Source: Caloramator mitchellensis (lineage in GTDB: Bacteria; Bacillota; Clostridia; Clostridiales; Caloramatoraceae). Taken from it: a DNA stretch of 64,000 bases. The notes under the pieces were generated by a model. It had not been told where the DNA came from, made no database searches, and saw nothing but the letters and a program-made list of their open reading frames with translations. Within the stretch, counting starts at the first letter, position 1. Every line of letters starts with the position of its first letter. This document shows, in pieces, positions 36,223-44,983 of this stretch. Location: assembly GCF_001440545.1 (NCBI RefSeq), contig NZ_LKHP01000007.1:1-64000 (forward strand), given 5' to 3'. The translations under genes and the position numbers were made by a program.

Positions 36223-37605
36223 TTATTTTTTCCATATTCCCTTTTTCTCTACCCAACCTTCTTTTGTAACCTGTCTTTCCCTTGCGATTGCCAAAGCTCC
36301 GTCTGGAACATTTTCTGTTATGGTTGAGCCTGCAGCAATATATGCGTTTTCCCCAACTTCAACAGGAGCAACTAAATTAGTATTGCATCCAATAAACGCA
36401 TTATCTTTTACTATCGTCTTGTATTTTTTCTGTCCATCATAATTTACAACAACAGTTCCACATCCAAAATTGCAGCCATTTCCAACTTCAGCATCTCCTA
36501 TATATGTTAAATGTGAAACCTTTGTTCCATCTCCAATTGTTGATTTTTTAATCTCAACAAAATCGCCTATCTTAACATTTCTACCTATATTGCTCTCTGG
36601 TCTAATATAAGCAAATGGACCAACATTAGCGCCTTCTTGAATTGTGCTCTCAAAAACAACTGAATTTTGTATCTCGACATGGTTTTCAACGATTACATCT
36701 ACGAGCCTTGTGTTAGGCCCTATTACGCAGTTTTCACCTATTATTGTCCTACCTTCTAATAATGTTCCGGGGTAAATAACAGTATCTATGCCAATCTTTA
36801 CATCGACATCTATATATGAATTGTTTGCGTCTATAAATGTAACTCCATTTTCCATATGTTTTAGTATTAATTTTCTTCTCATTATTTCACTGGCTTCAAA
36901 TAGCTGTGCCCTTGAATTAACACCTAAAAATTCTTCAAAATCAGTTTTATATGCACCAACTTTTTTGCCTTCTTTTATTAGTATTTCAATAGCATCTGTC
37001 AAATAGTATTCCCCTTGAGCATTATCATTGTTAATCTTTTTTAATACACCTAATAAAGATTCTATATCAAAGCAATATGCCCCTGAGTTTATCTCTTTAA
37101 CTAATTTTTCCATTTCACTGGCGTCCTTATCTTCAACTATTTTTTCCAAATTACCATTAGCGTCTCTGATAATTCTTCCGTAACCTTTAGGATTTTCCAG
37201 ATCGCCTGTAATAACTGTCGCTTGAAAATTGTTTTTAATATGATATTGAAATACTTCAGATATGGTTTTAGATGTAACAAGTGGTGTGTCTCCAGCAAGA
37301 ATAATAACAGTTCCCTTTTTATTTGACAAAAACTCCTCAGCACACATCACAGCATGACCTGTTCCAAGTTGTTTTTCCTGATATGAGAAATTGTATCCGT
37401 CTCCAAGATAATTTTTTACCTTTTCAGCACCGTGTCCTACTATTATGTTCAATTCTTCTACATTTGCGCCTAAAAGTGCACGGATAACATGTTCAATCAT
37501 AGATTTGCCGCACAACTTATGTAAAACCTTTGGTAAGTCTGATTTCATCCTTTTACCTTCACCTGCGGCTAGTATTATTCCATAGCAGTTATTCATACCT
37601 TGCAC
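36223..37605 (-). CDS. glmU: Bifunctional UDP-GlcNAc pyrophosphorylase / GlcN-1-P acetyltransferase
   Basis: 460 aa making UDP-N-acetylglucosamine for cell wall. N-terminal uridyltransferase with [18 protein letters not shown] (about 12-29) and AGDTPLVT (about 104). The C-terminal left-handed beta-helix (about 255-450) has hexapeptide repeats and the [16 protein letters not shown] acetyl-CoA region. Operon with prs downstream; spoVG is upstream with a separate terminator. Confidence 0.97.
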   Translation of the reverse strand: MQGMNNCYGIILAAGEGKRMKSDLPKVLHKLCGKSMIEHVIRALLGANVEELNIIVGHGAEKVKNYLGDGYNFSYQEKQLGTGHAVMCAEEFLSNKKGTVIILAGDTPLVTSKTISEVFQYHIKNNFQATVITGDLENPKGYGRIIRDANGNLEKIVEDKDASEMEKLVKEINSGAYCFDIESLLGVLKKINNDNAQGEYYLTDAIEILIKEGKKVGAYKTDFEEFLGVNSRAQLFEASEIMRRKLILKHMENGVTFIDANNSYIDVDVKIGIDTVIYPGTLLEGRTIIGENCVIGPNTRLVDVIVENHVEIQNSVVFESTIQEGANVGPFAYIRPESNIGRNVKIGDFVEIKKSTIGDGTKVSHLTYIGDAEVGNGCNFGCGTVVVNYDGQKKYKTIVKDNAFIGCNTNLVAPVEVGENAYIAAGSTITENVPDGALAIARERQVTKEGWVEKKGIWKK

Positions 37606-37680
37606 CTCTATTCGATATTTTTTTCCCTTTTTATTATATTGTATTAATAAAATTATTGCAATTAAATTAACAAAAAAAAT

Positions 37681-37704
37681 AAAAAGGAAGTTTGACTTCC
37701 TTTT
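37681..37704 (-). terminator. Terminator of spoVG
   Basis: AAAAAGGAAG-TTTGA-CTTCCTTTTT, T-rich on both sides, 3 bp after the spoVG stop. Confidence 0.85.
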
Positions 37705-37707
37705 TAT

Positions 37708-37983
37708 TTATTCAGCTTCATCTGGTAAATTCTTTATCTTTTCATATTCTGCAAGAATTGCTGATTGTAATCTTTCTCTTGTTGTTGTGTTTATTGGATG
37801 TGCGATGTCCTTAAATTCACCATCAGGTGTTTTTCTCGATGGCATCGCAATGAATAGCCCGTTTTGTCCATCGATAACTTTAATGTCGTGAACCACGAAT
37901 TCGTTGTCGAATGTTACTGAAACAATTGCCTTCATCTTTCCTTCGTTCATAACCTTTCTTACTCTTACATCTGTTATTTGCAT
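37708..37983 (-). CDS. spoVG: SpoVG family regulator
   Basis: 91 aa. Near-perfect family pattern: [24 protein letters not shown], then VHDIKVIDG and [21 protein letters not shown]. It is an RNA/DNA-binding regulator of sporulation and other stationary-phase traits. AAGGTGGTGA ribosome site. The consensus sigma-H promoter at 38018-38046 matches the known control of this gene in Bacillus. Confidence 0.98.
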   Translation of the reverse strand: MQITDVRVRKVMNEGKMKAIVSVTFDNEFVVHDIKVIDGQNGLFIAMPSRKTPDGEFKDIAHPINTTTRERLQSAILAEYEKIKNLPDEAE

Positions 37984-38017
37984 AACATTTCACCACCTTC
38001 CAAGTTGCTTAAATAAT

Positions 38018-38046
38018 ATATTCTTCATATTTTTTAAAAATCCTGC
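38018..38046 (-). promoter_or_regulatory. Sigma-H promoter of spoVG
   Basis: Minus strand GCAGGATTT (38038-38046), 11-bp spacer, GAAGAATAT (38018-38026). It fits the RNAGGAWWW and RNNGAATWW consensus at every position. Confidence 0.85.
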
Positions 38047-38078
38047 TAAAATTTGTGAAAATTTCGAAAAATTTTTTA

Positions 38079-38885
38079 TTATTTATTAGGTCTTATTATA
38101 ATCTTCCCTTCATGTTCATCGACACCTTCTAAAGTTAAGAGTGATATATAGTCATTTACAAGCTTTCTATCGGTTTTGGCTTCAACAAAGACTCCAATTC
38201 CTACAACTCTTGATTCAAATTCCTTCATAAGTTCAATTATACCCTTCGCTGTTCCTCCAGCCCTCATAAAATCGTCTATAAATACCACTCTGCTTCCTTT
38301 GTTAATAGCCTTTTTTGAAAGACTCATTGTTTGAATCTTTTTTGTTGAACCCGAAAGATAGTTAATGCTTACGGTTGTTCCTTCCGTTACCCTTGCTTCT
38401 CTTCTTACTATGACAAGCGGAACATTCAAATACCTCGCGGTCATCATAGCAAGAGGTATTCCCTTTGTTTCTACTGTAACAACATAATCCGGTTGTTTAT
38501 CAATAAAGTAGTTTGTAAATAGTATTCCCAATTTGTTTGTTATCTCAGGAGAAAAAATTACATCATTTACATATATAAGCCCTCCCGGCATAATCCTATC
38601 AGAGGATGTCAGTTTGTTGCAAAGTTCGTTTAAAAATTCGAACTTGTCTTCATCTTTCATTTTAGGAATGAATTTAACTCCCCCGGTTGGACCTGCAACA
38701 GTCTCGACAATTCCAACTCCAATGTCTTCAACGACCTTTTTAAGTATTGTAACATCCTCGCTCAGTGTAGAACGAGCCATGCTGAAATTGTCCTGAAAAT
38801 AGCTAAGGCTAATCACCTTATTAGGGTTATCTGAAAGTATTTTTAGTATTGCTGCTACTCTTTCCTTCCTGTTTAGTCTTTCCAT
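38079..38885 (-). CDS. purR: Purine operon repressor PurR (PRT-fold)
   Basis: 268 aa. N-terminal winged helix (about 1-75) and C-terminal phosphoribosyltransferase-like domain with the PRPP-binding loop VVFIDDFMRAGGTAKG (about 194-209). In Gram-positives it represses purine genes and is relieved by PRPP. It lies upstream of spoVG in the usual purR-spoVG-glmU-prs order and divergent from murC. No PurBox was recognised in the window. Confidence 0.95.
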   Translation of the reverse strand: MERLNRKERVAAILKILSDNPNKVISLSYFQDNFSMARSTLSEDVTILKKVVEDIGVGIVETVAGPTGGVKFIPKMKDEDKFEFLNELCNKLTSSDRIMPGGLIYVNDVIFSPEITNKLGILFTNYFIDKQPDYVVTVETKGIPLAMMTARYLNVPLVIVRREARVTEGTTVSINYLSGSTKKIQTMSLSKKAINKGSRVVFIDDFMRAGGTAKGIIELMKEFESRVVGIGVFVEAKTDRKLVNDYISLLTLEGVDEHEGKIIIRPNK

Positions 38886-39037
38886 TTATACCACATCCTA
38901 TTCATCTAAATATTTTTGTCATTTTTTTAGTCTTTTATACATATTATTAATTTAGTTATGTTATATAGCGTATAATTGCCTTTTTTGTCTTCCTAATCTT
39001 CATTCTAAATAAAAATATACCTGATTTCAATATTGTA

Positions 39038-39046
39038 TGCTATAAT
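39038..39046 (+). promoter_or_regulatory. Extended -10 promoter of murC
   Basis: TGC-TATAAT (39038-39046) about 35 bp upstream of the murC start. No good -35 is visible. Confidence 0.55.
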
Positions 39047-39078
39047 TTATATACATATTATTTTGTGGGAGTGATACG

Positions 39079-40452
39079 ATGTTTGAACTTGAAAGAGATG
39101 TCAATAAAAAAGTTCATTTTATTGGAATTGGCGGAATAAGCATGAGTGCACTTGCCGAAATACTTTTAGAATATGGATATAATGTTTCTGGTTCAGATAG
39201 AGCTTCTTCTCATCTTACTGATAAGCTTTCAACAATGGGTGCAAAAATATTCATAGGCCATGCTGCAGAAAACATAGGCGATGCTGATATCGTTGTATAT
39301 ACTGCGGCGGTTAAGGATGATAATCCTGAGCTTATCGCTGCAAGGGAAAAGAATTTGATTATCTACGACCGTGCAGAGTTTTTAGGCCAGATCATGAAAA
39401 GGTATAAAAAAGGAATTGCAATTGCAGGAACCCATGGAAAAACAACGACAACTTCCCTTGTTTCTCTGATGCTTTTAAACGCAAATTTAGATGCTACACT
39501 GATGGTAGGCGGAGAAGTTGACGCAATCGGCGGAAACGTAAAGGTTGGAAAAAGCGATTACTTTGTTACAGAAGCTTGTGAATACAAGGAGAGCTTCTTA
39601 AAGTTTTATCCATACATTGGAGTAATACTAAATGTAGATGCCGACCACCTTGATTATTATAGAGATATAAATCATATAAAGGATGCCTTCTTGAAATTTG
39701 GAAAGCTCATTCCAAAGGAAGGCCTTGCAGTTGGTTGTGCCGACGATTCAAACGTTTTAGAGATATTTGAAAAATTAGATTGCAATAAATTAACCTATGG
39801 AATCAAAAAGGGTGATTTTAGAGCAGAAAATATTTCATACGATGAACGTGGATGCGCATCATTTACTGCAACATTAAATGGCAGTTTTTATGGTGAATTT
39901 AAGCTCTCAATCCCTGGCGAGCACAATGTATTAAACTCACTTGCAACTATCGCCTGTGGACATTTCCTCGGAATTGATTTAGAAACCATAAGAAAAAGCC
40001 TTGAGGATTTTAAGGGAACCCACAGAAGATTTGAGAAAAAGGGAGAGAAAAATGGAGTTGTAGTTGTTGATGACTATGCCCATCATCCCGCTGAAATAAT
40101 AGCTACACTCAAGGCAGCAAAAAATTATCCCCACAACAAAATATACTGCGTATTTCAGCCTCATACCTATACGAGAACCTATTCATTATTTAAAGAATTC
40201 TCCGAAGCCTTCTATAATGTGGATGAGCTTATATTAGCCGATATATACGCAGCAAGAGAAAAAGATACGGGTCTTGTTAGCTCAAAAATGCTCAGCGATG
40301 CAATTGAGAAAAACGGAGTTAAATCAACCTATATCCAAAGCTTTGAAGAAATAGTTGAATACCTAAAAACCGTATTAAATCCAGGCGACCTTTTAATCAC
40401 AATGGGGGCTGGGGATGTATATAAGGTTGGAGAAATGTTTTTAAGAAGTTGA
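39079..40452 (+). CDS. murC: UDP-N-acetylmuramate-L-alanine ligase
   Basis: 457 aa. It adds the first amino acid to UDP-MurNAc in peptidoglycan synthesis. N-terminal Rossmann domain GIGGISMSALA (about 16-26), ATP loop GTHGKTTTTS (about 115-124), then DADHLDYY and the C-terminal HHPAEI region. GTGGGAGTG ribosome site. Divergent from purR. Its stop is followed within 4 bp by the 3' end of a degenerate group II intron on the other strand. Confidence 0.97.
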   Translation: MFELERDVNKKVHFIGIGGISMSALAEILLEYGYNVSGSDRASSHLTDKLSTMGAKIFIGHAAENIGDADIVVYTAAVKDDNPELIAAREKNLIIYDRAEFLGQIMKRYKKGIAIAGTHGKTTTTSLVSLMLLNANLDATLMVGGEVDAIGGNVKVGKSDYFVTEACEYKESFLKFYPYIGVILNVDADHLDYYRDINHIKDAFLKFGKLIPKEGLAVGCADDSNVLEIFEKLDCNKLTYGIKKGDFRAENISYDERGCASFTATLNGSFYGEFKLSIPGEHNVLNSLATIACGHFLGIDLETIRKSLEDFKGTHRRFEKKGEKNGVVVVDDYAHHPAEIIATLKAAKNYPHNKIYCVFQPHTYTRTYSLFKEFSEAFYNVDELILADIYAAREKDTGLVSSKMLSDAIEKNGVKSTYIQSFEEIVEYLKTVLNPGDLLITMGAGDVYKVGEMFLRS

Positions 40453-40454
40453 TG

Positions 40455-40915
40455 ATCGAGTAGGAGCTGAATAATTATTTTATTCAGCGTCCTCTCACAC
40501 CACCGCACATACCGGTCTGATATACGCAGTTCGTTAGTTTTCATGCATTTTAGAATACTGTGATACTAGGCTTTTATAACCTAATTGATTAAAATATGCG
40601 TTAGTTAGAGTTGTCGATAAGATGTAACTATTTGCAGTATGCCAGTATCCATTTCGGGTATTAGCTTACATATATGCGATGTTTGGCTTTACTCCTAATC
40701 TTATTAGATTCATTATCCTTGTTTTAACCTTTTTCCATAGTTTCCATTCGCACATCCTTAATCTTCTTCTTATCCATCGGTCTAGTTCTTCCATGTGTTT
40801 CTTCCCTTTTGCAAGTGAAAAGTAGTTTGCCCATCCGATGATTATTGGATTCTGTATATTCAGTTTTCTGCTGTCTTTTGATATCTCTCGAAGTCTTTCT
40901 TTGGACGATGATATT
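40455..40915 (-). pseudogene. 3' remnant of a group II intron with maturase tail
   Basis: Minus strand. From about 40911 the frame reads a maturase C-terminal domain (NPIIIGWANYFSLAKGKKH, then LDRWIRRRLRMCEWKLWKK, KTRIMNLIRLGVKPNIAYM). An in-frame TAA follows, and the same frame continues ANTRNGYWHTANSYILSTTLTN to a stop at 40532. The RNA 3' part follows with domain V/VI-like GTGCGGTGGTGTGAGAGGACG and ends CTCCTACTCGAT at 40455-40460. The RT domain and the 5' intron half are missing. A frame at 40724-40945 in another phase is only a shadow. Confidence 0.85.
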
Positions 40916-41122
40916 GTTATAAAATTTAAATCTTATTATTATCAATAACTAAATCTCTAAAACCAAATGCAACCTCAAAGTTGTAACAGAAGGGTTCTGC
41001 AATATACCCCCTCATTTTTTTACTAGTAATTCATAAGAACTCTTAATTAGTTTATTTTTGATTCTTTCAGAAAAAGAAGGTTAGATTAACAGTCCCCTGC
41101 ATGGTCATTGCTGACACCTGCC
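40916..41122. other. Non-coding stretch between the intron remnant and the PIN gene
   Basis: No gene, strong promoter or hairpin seen. Possibly decayed sequence flanking the truncated intron. Confidence 0.4.
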
Positions 41123-41521
41123 TTAATATTTTTCCAAAAATTCTTTTGGTGTCAGTATTTCAGGTCGTTCAATTTCTATATCCTTAAAATCTTTATCCCC
41201 TGTAATCAATATATCAACATCAGCAAGTATTGCTGTGTGTAAAACCATGTAATCCTTTTCATCTCTTATTTCAAACAGTGGAGCACCCTCATAATTTTCT
41301 GGTGAATATTCCAACTCATAGGATAACACTGTCAAAAATTTCTCTATTGCTTTTACTTTATTAGGAAATTTCCTTTCAACAACTGATTTCAGTTCATCTA
41401 CAACATACGTCGAAAGCACTAACGTGTAATCTTCTGCTGCCTTCTCAATAAGTAGGCTTAAACTTTCACTCCGAAAAAGTATTGCCGAAATGATAACATT
41501 TGTATCAAGCATTATTCTCAT
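41123..41521 (-). CDS. PIN-domain toxin of an AbrB/PIN toxin-antitoxin pair
   Basis: 132 aa PIN-fold nuclease. Acidic active-site residues include Asp6 (MLDTNVI), Glu44 (VVDELKSV), Asp101 area (ADVDILITGD) and the following KDF. It resembles the putative toxin-antitoxin PIN family. The target is not known, but PIN toxins cleave RNA. It is 11 bp downstream of the antitoxin, consistent with one operon. Complete, no frame damage. Confidence 0.85.
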   Translation of the reverse strand: MRIMLDTNVIISAILFRSESLSLLIEKAAEDYTLVLSTYVVDELKSVVERKFPNKVKAIEKFLTVLSYELEYSPENYEGAPLFEIRDEKDYMVLHTAILADVDILITGDKDFKDIEIERPEILTPKEFLEKY

Positions 41522-41532
41522 GGCTTTTTCTC

Positions 41533-41781
41533 CTATTTTTCTTTTCTAAATTGTTTTACTAAATCGACAACATCATCTTCTGTTTTCAACCCCAGCCTTT
41601 CAGCTTCCCCGACAAAGGCATCCTGAACCGCACGCAGCGCAACCTTGGTTGAGTTCTCCATTACAATCCTGCCGTTCTCCTCAATGAAAACAACTTTGTC
41701 TCCGTCCTTTAAGTTAAGCTTTTTCCTGATGTGAATAGGTATCGTTATCTGACCCTTTGCAGTAATTTTTGCAATTTCCAT
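41533..41781 (-). CDS. AbrB/MazE-family antitoxin
   Basis: 82 aa from ATG 41781 (AAGGAG about 10 bp upstream). Residues 1-45 form the swapped-hairpin DNA-binding domain (AKITAKGQITIPIHIRKKL, then DGDKVVFIEENGRIVM). The C-terminal helix region (about 50-82) probably binds the PIN toxin. Likely autorepressor via the GAATTC-ATT-GAATTC site between its promoter and start. Confidence 0.85.
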   Translation of the reverse strand: MEIAKITAKGQITIPIHIRKKLNLKDGDKVVFIEENGRIVMENSTKVALRAVQDAFVGEAERLGLKTEDDVVDLVKQFRKEK

Positions 41782-41802
41782 AAGTCTCAAACTCCTTTCT
41801 GC

Positions 41803-41817
41803 GAATTCAATGAATTC
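41803..41817. promoter_or_regulatory. Candidate antitoxin operator GAATTC-N3-GAATTC
   Basis: Two GAATTC hexamers separated by 3 bp, between the -10 box and the antitoxin start. Confidence 0.55.
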
Positions 41818-41826
41818 CTTACTTTT

Positions 41827-41855
41827 ATTATATGCTATATTTCTGTTTTTATCAA
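41827..41855 (-). promoter_or_regulatory. Promoter of the toxin-antitoxin operon
   Basis: Minus strand TTGATA (41850-41855), 17-bp spacer, TATAAT (41827-41832). Confidence 0.75.
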
Positions 41856-41935
41856 TGAACGATTATTTCAACGTCTAGGCTGACTCGGTGTCTCAATATA
41901 CGTCTTTTCTCTACTCACATGCTAAGAAGAAAGGC

Positions 41936-41972
41936 CACTTCAGTCGAAACTGTGTGACCTTTCTGATTAACT
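41936..41972 (-). terminator. Hairpin upstream of the toxin-antitoxin promoter
   Basis: AGAAAGGTCAC and GTGGCCTTTCT pair (one G-T) with a 15-nt loop. It probably ends the transcript of the two tiny ORFs; the T-run is weak. Confidence 0.5.
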
Positions 41973-41982
41973 ACAAGTAGTA

Positions 41983-42060
41983 TTATCTGCAATTCTGACA
42001 TGTTTCTGCATTTGTCTTTTTAAGTATTTTTCTGATTGCTTTTAATTCATCTTCTTTCAT
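41983..42060 (-). CDS. Possible 25-aa peptide with CxxC end
   Basis: Reads MKEDELKAIRKILKK, then ETCQNCR and stop. The ribosome site is weak. It lies 27 bp after the 50-aa membrane protein and before a hairpin. A tail CxxC is suggestive, but a chance ORF is quite possible. Confidence 0.3.
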   Translation of the reverse strand: MKEDELKAIRKILKKTNAETCQNCR

Positions 42061-42087
42061 TATCTATTCATTTCATATTGTTTTTAT

Positions 42088-42240
42088 CTATTCTTTAGCT
42101 TCTATAAACTTTAATATTTTATCAAGCTTAGTTTCTATACTTTTTATTTTAATTGATACAAATATGAAAATTAAAGCGATAAAAGCAATCGGCAATCCAA
42201 AAGTAACTATAACAGCAATAAAATCTATAAAATTAACCAT
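42088..42240 (-). CDS. 50-aa single-pass membrane protein
   Basis: ATG 42240 with a strong GGAGGAG 6 bp upstream. One membrane helix (about 8-30: AVIVTFGLPIAFIALIFIF) is followed by a basic/acidic cytoplasmic helix (KIKSIETKLDKILKFIEAKE) that may form a coiled coil. Family not recognised. It lies 73 bp downstream of the acyl-ACP-reductase-like gene in the same orientation and may share its transcript, thus the GTGCAC-controlled promoter. Confidence 0.68.
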   Translation of the reverse strand: MVNFIDFIAVIVTFGLPIAFIALIFIFVSIKIKSIETKLDKILKFIEAKE

Positions 42241-42313
42241 TTGGCACTCCTCCGGTTCCTTAGAAATTAAATAGAAGGGAAATACCCTTTAAATTATTTC
42301 ACTTCTATACTTC

Positions 42314-43396
42314 TTAGGCAGAGAAACTGCGTTTTATTTTTGCATTTCTCTTTATCTCTTCAATCATCTCCTGTGGAACTTGCCTTTCGAAACTTCTAAA
42401 ACCAGCGAGCTTAAATCCATGTTTTTTTGCAAGATGTGCTATTTCTTCTACCTGCTCAACTGTTAAATCTCTACCAAGAGAATAATTTTCTATCCTTCCT
42501 TCCATTGCAAGTATCATTGTCTCTGCCATGCAGGCATAACTTGTTTTTGGTGGGAAACCAAAGTTGAAGTTAAAGTTTACATCCCCTGGAACTTCAACTG
42601 CTCCCCCTTCAATTACTAAAACGTCATTTCTCTTTTGAGCAACTTCCTTTGAAACATCCCTTGGCCTTGCAACATCGCAAACCACTGCACCAGGTTTTAA
42701 GTATTCTGGGTGGATTAAAACATCAGCAGAACTTGTTACTGTGATTATTATATCAGCATCCTCAAGTGCATCTTTAACACTTGAAGTAGAGTATATCTTT
42801 TTATTATATTTTCTTTCAATGCTATTTGAAAAATCCTTTAGTCTTTCCTCGTTTCTTGCAACTAAAGTTAAATATTTTGCCTCCTTAACCATCATTTCAG
42901 CACATACTTTTCCAATAGAACCAGTTGCTCCAATTACTGCAACATTGCACTCATCCGGATATTTTCCCATAATTTCAGCAGCTTTTTTTGCACCTTCAAT
43001 TGCAGTTGCAACTGTATAGCTATTTCCTGAAGTAACAGCTATGTTTAAGTTTTTTGCAATCGTTATACCTGCATCTCCAACTACTGAAGTCATTGCTCCA
43101 AGCCCCACAATGTCAGCGCCAAGCTTTTCAGCAATCTTTCCCGCCTTTATTATTTTGTCATAGACAACTTCCTCTGGAAGTTCTAACATTTGATTTGAAA
43201 TTAATGGCACTGCAACAAACCAACCCTCTGTTTCCGAATATTGACTTTTTACCCCTGTAATTTTAGAAACCTTTAGTGGAGGGAGCATCATTGTAAATCT
43301 TTCAACTGTCCTTTTAGAAAAGTTTTTTAAAAATTTGAACTTGCGGCTTACATCTTCATATTCAATCGGATGAATAATAAAAGCAAACCTATTCAT
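42314..43396 (-). CDS. Rossmann dehydrogenase, acyl-ACP-reductase/shikimate-dehydrogenase-like
   Basis: About 360 aa from ATG 43396, which has GGAGGG directly upstream; the frame also opens at a GTG 43429 lying inside the operator. The N-terminal domain includes KFLKNFSKRTVERFT and GLGAMTSVVGDAG (about 95-107). The NAD(P)-binding core has AVIGATGSIGKVCAE (about 155-169), then DIIITVTSS and VCDVARPRDV. The pattern resembles predicted amino-acid/shikimate dehydrogenases related to cyanobacterial acyl-ACP reductase. Substrate unknown. Its promoter and GTGCAC dyad match those of the HTH/quinate-dehydrogenase-like unit at 6180-6231. Confidence 0.82.
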   Translation of the reverse strand: MNRFAFIIHPIEYEDVSRKFKFLKNFSKRTVERFTMMLPPLKVSKITGVKSQYSETEGWFVAVPLISNQMLELPEEVVYDKIIKAGKIAEKLGADIVGLGAMTSVVGDAGITIAKNLNIAVTSGNSYTVATAIEGAKKAAEIMGKYPDECNVAVIGATGSIGKVCAEMMVKEAKYLTLVARNEERLKDFSNSIERKYNKKIYSTSSVKDALEDADIIITVTSSADVLIHPEYLKPGAVVCDVARPRDVSKEVAQKRNDVLVIEGGAVEVPGDVNFNFNFGFPPKTSYACMAETMILAMEGRIENYSLGRDLTVEQVEEIAHLAKKHGFKLAGFRSFERQVPQEMIEEIKRNAKIKRSFSA

Positions 43397-43412
43397 AGCG
43401 AGCCCTCCTTCC

Positions 43413-43429
43413 GTGCACATTATGTGCAC
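43413..43429. promoter_or_regulatory. Candidate operator GTGCAC-N5-GTGCAC
   Basis: Two perfect GTGCAC half-sites separated by ATTAT, between the promoter and the ribosome site of the reductase-like gene. Matches 6180-6196 in half-sites and spacing. Confidence 0.7.
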
Positions 43430-43439
43430 ATATATTTAT

Positions 43440-43468
43440 ATTTTATCCTATTTTACCATTATTTTCAA
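43440..43468 (-). promoter_or_regulatory. Promoter of the reductase-like gene
   Basis: Minus strand TTGAAA (43463-43468), 17-bp spacer, TAAAAT (43440-43445): the same hexamers and spacing as the promoter at 6203-6231. Confidence 0.65.
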
Positions 43469-43486
43469 TACAAGTAAATAAAAATA

Positions 43487-43520
43487 CCCAGAATCTGCAT
43501 CAAATACAGTTTCTGGGTAT
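43487..43520. terminator. Terminator of asnS
   Basis: ATACCCAGAA and TTCTGGGTAT pair, with an inner CTG/CAG stem; T-rich on both strands, just after the asnS stop. Confidence 0.85.
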
Positions 43521-43525
43521 TTTTA

Positions 43526-44917
43526 TTAAAACTCTGCGTTTCTTGGAGTTCTTGGGAATGGAATTACGTCCCTTATATTGCTCATTCCTGTTAGATACAT
43601 TAAAATTCTTTCAAATCCAAGTCCATAACCTGCGTGCTTTGTTCCACCATATTTTCTTAGTTCTAAATACCACCAGTAATCCTCTTCCTTCATACCAAGT
43701 TCTTTTATTCTGTTTAATAGAACATCATATCTTTCTTCTCTCTGGCTTCCACCTATTATTTCACCAACACCAGGAACTAAAAGGTCTGCTGCTGCAACTG
43801 TCTTGCCATCATCATCAAGTCTCATATAGAATGCCTTTATTTCCTTTGGATAGTTTGTCACGAAAACAGGCTTTTTGAAAATCTTTTCTGTTATATATCT
43901 TTCGTGTTCTGTCTGTAAATCGCAGCCCCATTCAACTGGGAATTGGAACTGTTCTCCGGAGTTTTTCAAAAGTTCTATTGCTTTTGTATATGTTATTCTT
44001 TCAAAGTCTGAATTCAATACATTGTTTAATCTTTCTAATAATGTGTTGTCTATAAAGCTGTTGAAGAATTCCATTTCTTCTGGGCAGTTTTCAAGAACAT
44101 AGCTGATTATATATTTAACCATATCCTCTGCAAGGTCCATATAGTCGTTTAAATCTGCAAACGCAATTTCAGGCTCTATCATCCAAAACTCTGAAGCGTG
44201 CCTTGGAGTATTTGAGTTTTCTGCTCTGAATGTAGGTCCAAACGTATAAACCTTCTTAAATGCAAGTGCGAATATCTCAGCCTCAAGCTGGCCGCTAACA
44301 GTAAGGTTTGTTTCTTTTCCAAAGAAGTCTTCGTTAAAATCTATGCTTCCATCCTCTTTTCTTGGAAGATTTTCTAAATCAAGAGTAGTTACTCTAAACA
44401 TTTGTCCTGCACCTTCAGCATCGCTTCCGGTTATTATTGGAGTATGTGCATACACAAAGCCTCTTTCCTGGAAGAACTTATGAATTGCATAAGCTGCTAC
44501 CGAGCGAACCCTGAAAACTGCTGAGAAGGTATTGCTTCTTGGTCTTAAATGGGCAATCGTTCTTAAATATTCAAGAGTATGTCTCTTCTTTTGAAGCGGA
44601 TAATCTGAATGGGAATATCCTTCGATTATTATTCTGTCTGCATGAATTTCAAATGGCTGTTTCGCTCCTTCAGTTTCAACAACCCTTCCTTCCACAGTTA
44701 TCGATGAACTTATAGGAAGCTTTTCAATTTCTTTGAAGTTTTCTAATTTCTCTTCAAAAACAATTTGTAAGTTCTTAAAGAAAGTTCCGTCATTAAGCTC
44801 AATAAATCCAAAGCTCTTTGAACTTCTAATTGTCCTTATCCAACCTGATACCTTTACATCCTTGCCAACAAGGTCTTTCCAGCCTCTGTATAATTCCTTT
44901 ACCTCGATTGTAAGCAT
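43526..44917 (-). CDS. asnS: Asparaginyl-tRNA synthetase
   Basis: 463 aa class IIb synthetase. N-terminal OB-fold (about 15-105, [21 protein letters not shown]), motif 2 [19 protein letters not shown] (about 226-244) and motif 3 [13 protein letters not shown] (about 434-446). The PRHASEFWM pattern fits AsnRS rather than AspRS. A T-box leader with a plausible AAC (Asn) specifier upstream supports this. Promoter at 45246-45274. Confidence 0.96.
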   Translation of the reverse strand: MLTIEVKELYRGWKDLVGKDVKVSGWIRTIRSSKSFGFIELNDGTFFKNLQIVFEEKLENFKEIEKLPISSSITVEGRVVETEGAKQPFEIHADRIIIEGYSHSDYPLQKKRHTLEYLRTIAHLRPRSNTFSAVFRVRSVAAYAIHKFFQERGFVYAHTPIITGSDAEGAGQMFRVTTLDLENLPRKEDGSIDFNEDFFGKETNLTVSGQLEAEIFALAFKKVYTFGPTFRAENSNTPRHASEFWMIEPEIAFADLNDYMDLAEDMVKYIISYVLENCPEEMEFFNSFIDNTLLERLNNVLNSDFERITYTKAIELLKNSGEQFQFPVEWGCDLQTEHERYITEKIFKKPVFVTNYPKEIKAFYMRLDDDGKTVAAADLLVPGVGEIIGGSQREERYDVLLNRIKELGMKEEDYWWYLELRKYGGTKHAGYGLGFERILMYLTGMSNIRDVIPFPRTPRNAEF

Positions 44918-44951
44918 TGATAACCCTCCCTTTTATAAATTATCTATAAAT

Positions 44952-44974
44952 CTTAATCTTAAGTGACAGGCACC
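44952..44974. repeat. GTG/CAC repeat, copy B
   Basis: Shares CTTAATCTTAAGTG-N-C-N-GGCACC with 218-240. It sits between the T-box terminator T-run and the asnS ribosome site, in the asnS 5' untranslated region. Confidence 0.6.
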
Positions 44975-44983
44975 AAAAAATTA

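Noticed and set aside
40724-40945. Minus-strand ORF near the end of murC
   Set aside because: It is a shifted frame of the group II maturase remnant; the correct frame shows the maturase domain.
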